Part shown: piece after piece, positions 6,014 through 7,097 of the stretch | Numbering within the stretch: the first letter of the stretch is position 1 | How the letters are laid out: each line of letters starts with the position of its first letter | From: Bacillota bacterium | GTDB lineage: Bacteria > Bacillota > Clostridia > Lachnospirales > Bianqueaceae | NCBI GenBank assembly: GCA_017467985.1 | Contig: JAFUJY010000240.1 | Coordinates: forward strand, 1 to 7,097 | Reading direction: 5' to 3' | Length of the DNA: 7,097 nucleotides | The notes under the pieces: model-generated | Told to the model about the DNA's origin: nothing | The model's input: the letters and a program-made list of their open reading frames with translations, nothing else | The model's database searches: none | Position numbers and translations under genes: made by a program

Positions 6014-6068
6014 AATATACTGTGCCGCAGTAGTATTCCTAAGAAAAACTACTGCGGCACAGTATATT
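6014..6068 (-). terminator. Perfect 21-bp inverted repeat, terminator of the UroD-like gene
   Basis: Bases 6014-6034 are the exact reverse complement of 6048-6068, with a 13-base loop at 6035-6047. It begins 3 bases after the stop codon of the minus-strand UroD-like gene. On that strand the stem is followed by TTTTTATAGTTTTTC (complement of 5999-6013), so it works as an intrinsic terminator. On the plus strand it is followed by AAATTACTT, which lacks a T-run. It is also the second copy of the hairpin repeat that starts at 5955. The length and perfection of the stem exceed the other terminators here. Confidence 0.8.
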
Positions 6069-6071
6069 AAA

Positions 6072-7097
6072 TTACTTAAACTCTGCTAGAAGGGCAAGGG
6101 CCTCTTCCTTACTGGAACAGCCCACGGTAAAGGAGATACCGGTGCCGTATTTGTCAAGATCCAGGCTGCGAAGCTCTTCCGAAGTGATGGGATACATGGC
6201 GTTAGGCAGCTTTTGGTCGGTCATGGCCGGAGCCAAAAAGTCCAGGAATTCCTGACCATATACCAGGCCCTTCACCCGGCCAAAGTTTAGTGCCAGATGA
6301 TGCTTGGCGTGGGCCATATCATGTACCCACTGGTCACCGCGGCCACAGAAATGCATGCTGGCACCGCCAAAGGCTTCGGCAATGCGTTCGTCGTACTGCT
6401 TGGCAAATTCTGCATACATGGCAGGGGATAGATTCACCGCAGAGTCGTTACGCAGCACAATGTTACCCGGGAATAAGTAGTTCCAGTGATAGCAGTAACC
6501 GTCGCCGGTCTCGTCATTTAGCAGAGGCTTAACATTATTCATTAAAGTAATGTAGGATTCCGTGATCAGATTTAATAATTCGTGGATCAGATCAGGATCA
6601 TCATACATATCAGCGTAGATTTCGGAGCCATATAGCAGGTGGACCACATCCAGCGGTCCCTGAAAGTCCTGATGGAAGAGTTTGATGGCCTCATTACACT
6701 TGGGATAGAGGGACAAGGTTTCACGGTAAAACTCATAAGTACGCAGAATCTGTTCACCGTGTCCGGCCAGCGGGGACGGACATCCTTTATCAATGATACG
6801 GCAAATATCATCATGGCTCAAATGCTGCACCCAGGGCATGTCGCCGTTGATAATGCGATCGGTGGCACCAAAATAGCAGGGCAGACTGCCAACACCATAA
6901 TTGGCCCGAACCATGGGCAGGGTGTCATCTTTGATCTCAAGGGAGGGCAGGAAGCTGATGATTTCATTGTACATCATCTTGCCCATGTCCTGGTGGATCT
7001 CCTCGATGGAATAGGGCTTAAAACGGGGGTCGGGATAGGCAAGCTTTAGGGCAAGTTTGCCGGTGTTTTCAAAGGAATAGGTCTTTTTTAAGAGTTC
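6072..7097 (-). CDS. UroD-superfamily protein, MtaA/MtbA-like methyltransferase type (5' end outside window)
   Basis: The frame is open from the stop at 6072 to the window edge, giving at least 341 residues with the N-terminus missing. The ATG at 6986 is internal: the 37 codons upstream of it carry on without a stop and read like ordinary protein. The fold belongs to the uroporphyrinogen decarboxylase superfamily, which includes haem-pathway UroD and the methylcobalamin:coenzyme M methyltransferases MtaA and MtbA. Numbered in the visible fragment, M-H-F-C-G-R-G-D holds H249 and C251, and V-G-C-S-S holds C327. This gives H-X-C-X75-C, the zinc-site pattern of the methyltransferases, which true UroD lacks. 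It is therefore more likely a methyl-transfer or methyl-group-handling protein than a haem enzyme. It converges on the glycosidase operon and ends in a strong hairpin terminator. No corrinoid protein is visible nearby. Substrate is unknown. Confidence 0.8.
   Translation of the reverse strand, partial: ELLKKTYSFENTGKLALKLAYPDPRFKPYSIEEIHQDMGKMMYNEIISFLPSLEIKDDTLPMVRANYGVGSLPCYFGATDRIINGDMPWVQHLSHDDICRIIDKGCPSPLAGHGEQILRTYEFYRETLSLYPKCNEAIKLFHQDFQGPLDVVHLLYGSEIYADMYDDPDLIHELLNLITESYITLMNNVKPLLNDETGDGYCYHWNYLFPGNIVLRNDSAVNLSPAMYAEFAKQYDERIAEAFGGASMHFCGRGDQWVHDMAHAKHHLALNFGRVKGLVYGQEFLDFLAPAMTDQKLPNAMYPITSEELRSLDLDKYGTGISFTVGCSSKEEALALLAEFK

Noticed and set aside
5955..6068. CRISPR array or attachment site
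   Set aside because: Only two diverged units occur, with alternating-orientation arms and almost no spacer; there are no cas genes, integrase or tRNA nearby.
6072..7097. Haem-pathway uroporphyrinogen decarboxylase (hemE)
   Set aside because: No haem genes are nearby and the H-X-C...C zinc pattern belongs to the MtaA/MtbA side of the superfamily.

Overview
The window looks like chromosome from a low-to-mid GC Firmicute, most likely a gut Clostridia member (Oscillospirales or a relative). The evidence is a DUF1836 protein, strong AGGAGG-type ribosome binding sites, clear sigma-A promoters, intrinsic terminators with A/T-paired stems, and a set of intracellular glycan enzymes. I cannot fix the genus. 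No insertion sequence, integrase, tRNA, rRNA or CRISPR array is visible. No gene-free stretch exceeds 300 bases; the longest is the 276-base divergent promoter region at 2448-2723.

Left part (1-2231): a probable tail of an upstream gene ends at 33 and abuts a DUF1836 MerR-like regulator (34-588, +). A bidirectional terminator (597-626) separates it from a convergent AzgA-type NCS2 purine permease (650-2005, -), which has its own extended -10 promoter.

Middle (2173-2723): a cold-shock protein gene (2232-2447, -) with a consensus promoter, a leader of about 97 nt and a strong terminator. It shares a divergent intergenic region with the operon to its right. That region holds a perfect 14-bp palindrome, a candidate operator.

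Right part (2724-7097): a tight three-gene operon encodes a NodB-fold deacetylase-like protein, a GH43-like enzyme and a GH4 NAD/metal-dependent glycosidase. Each junction overlaps by one base, and none of the proteins has a signal peptide. The likely picture is cytoplasmic trimming of an imported, decorated oligosaccharide. Converging on it is a UroD-superfamily gene that runs off the window edge; it carries the H-X-C...C pattern of zinc methyltransferases such as MtaA/MtbA rather than that of haem-pathway UroD. Between the two lie two diverged tandem hairpins, one a perfect 21-bp inverted repeat.

The most interesting parts are the three-enzyme cassette with its unusual active-site features, the methyltransferase-like neighbour, and the tandem hairpins.
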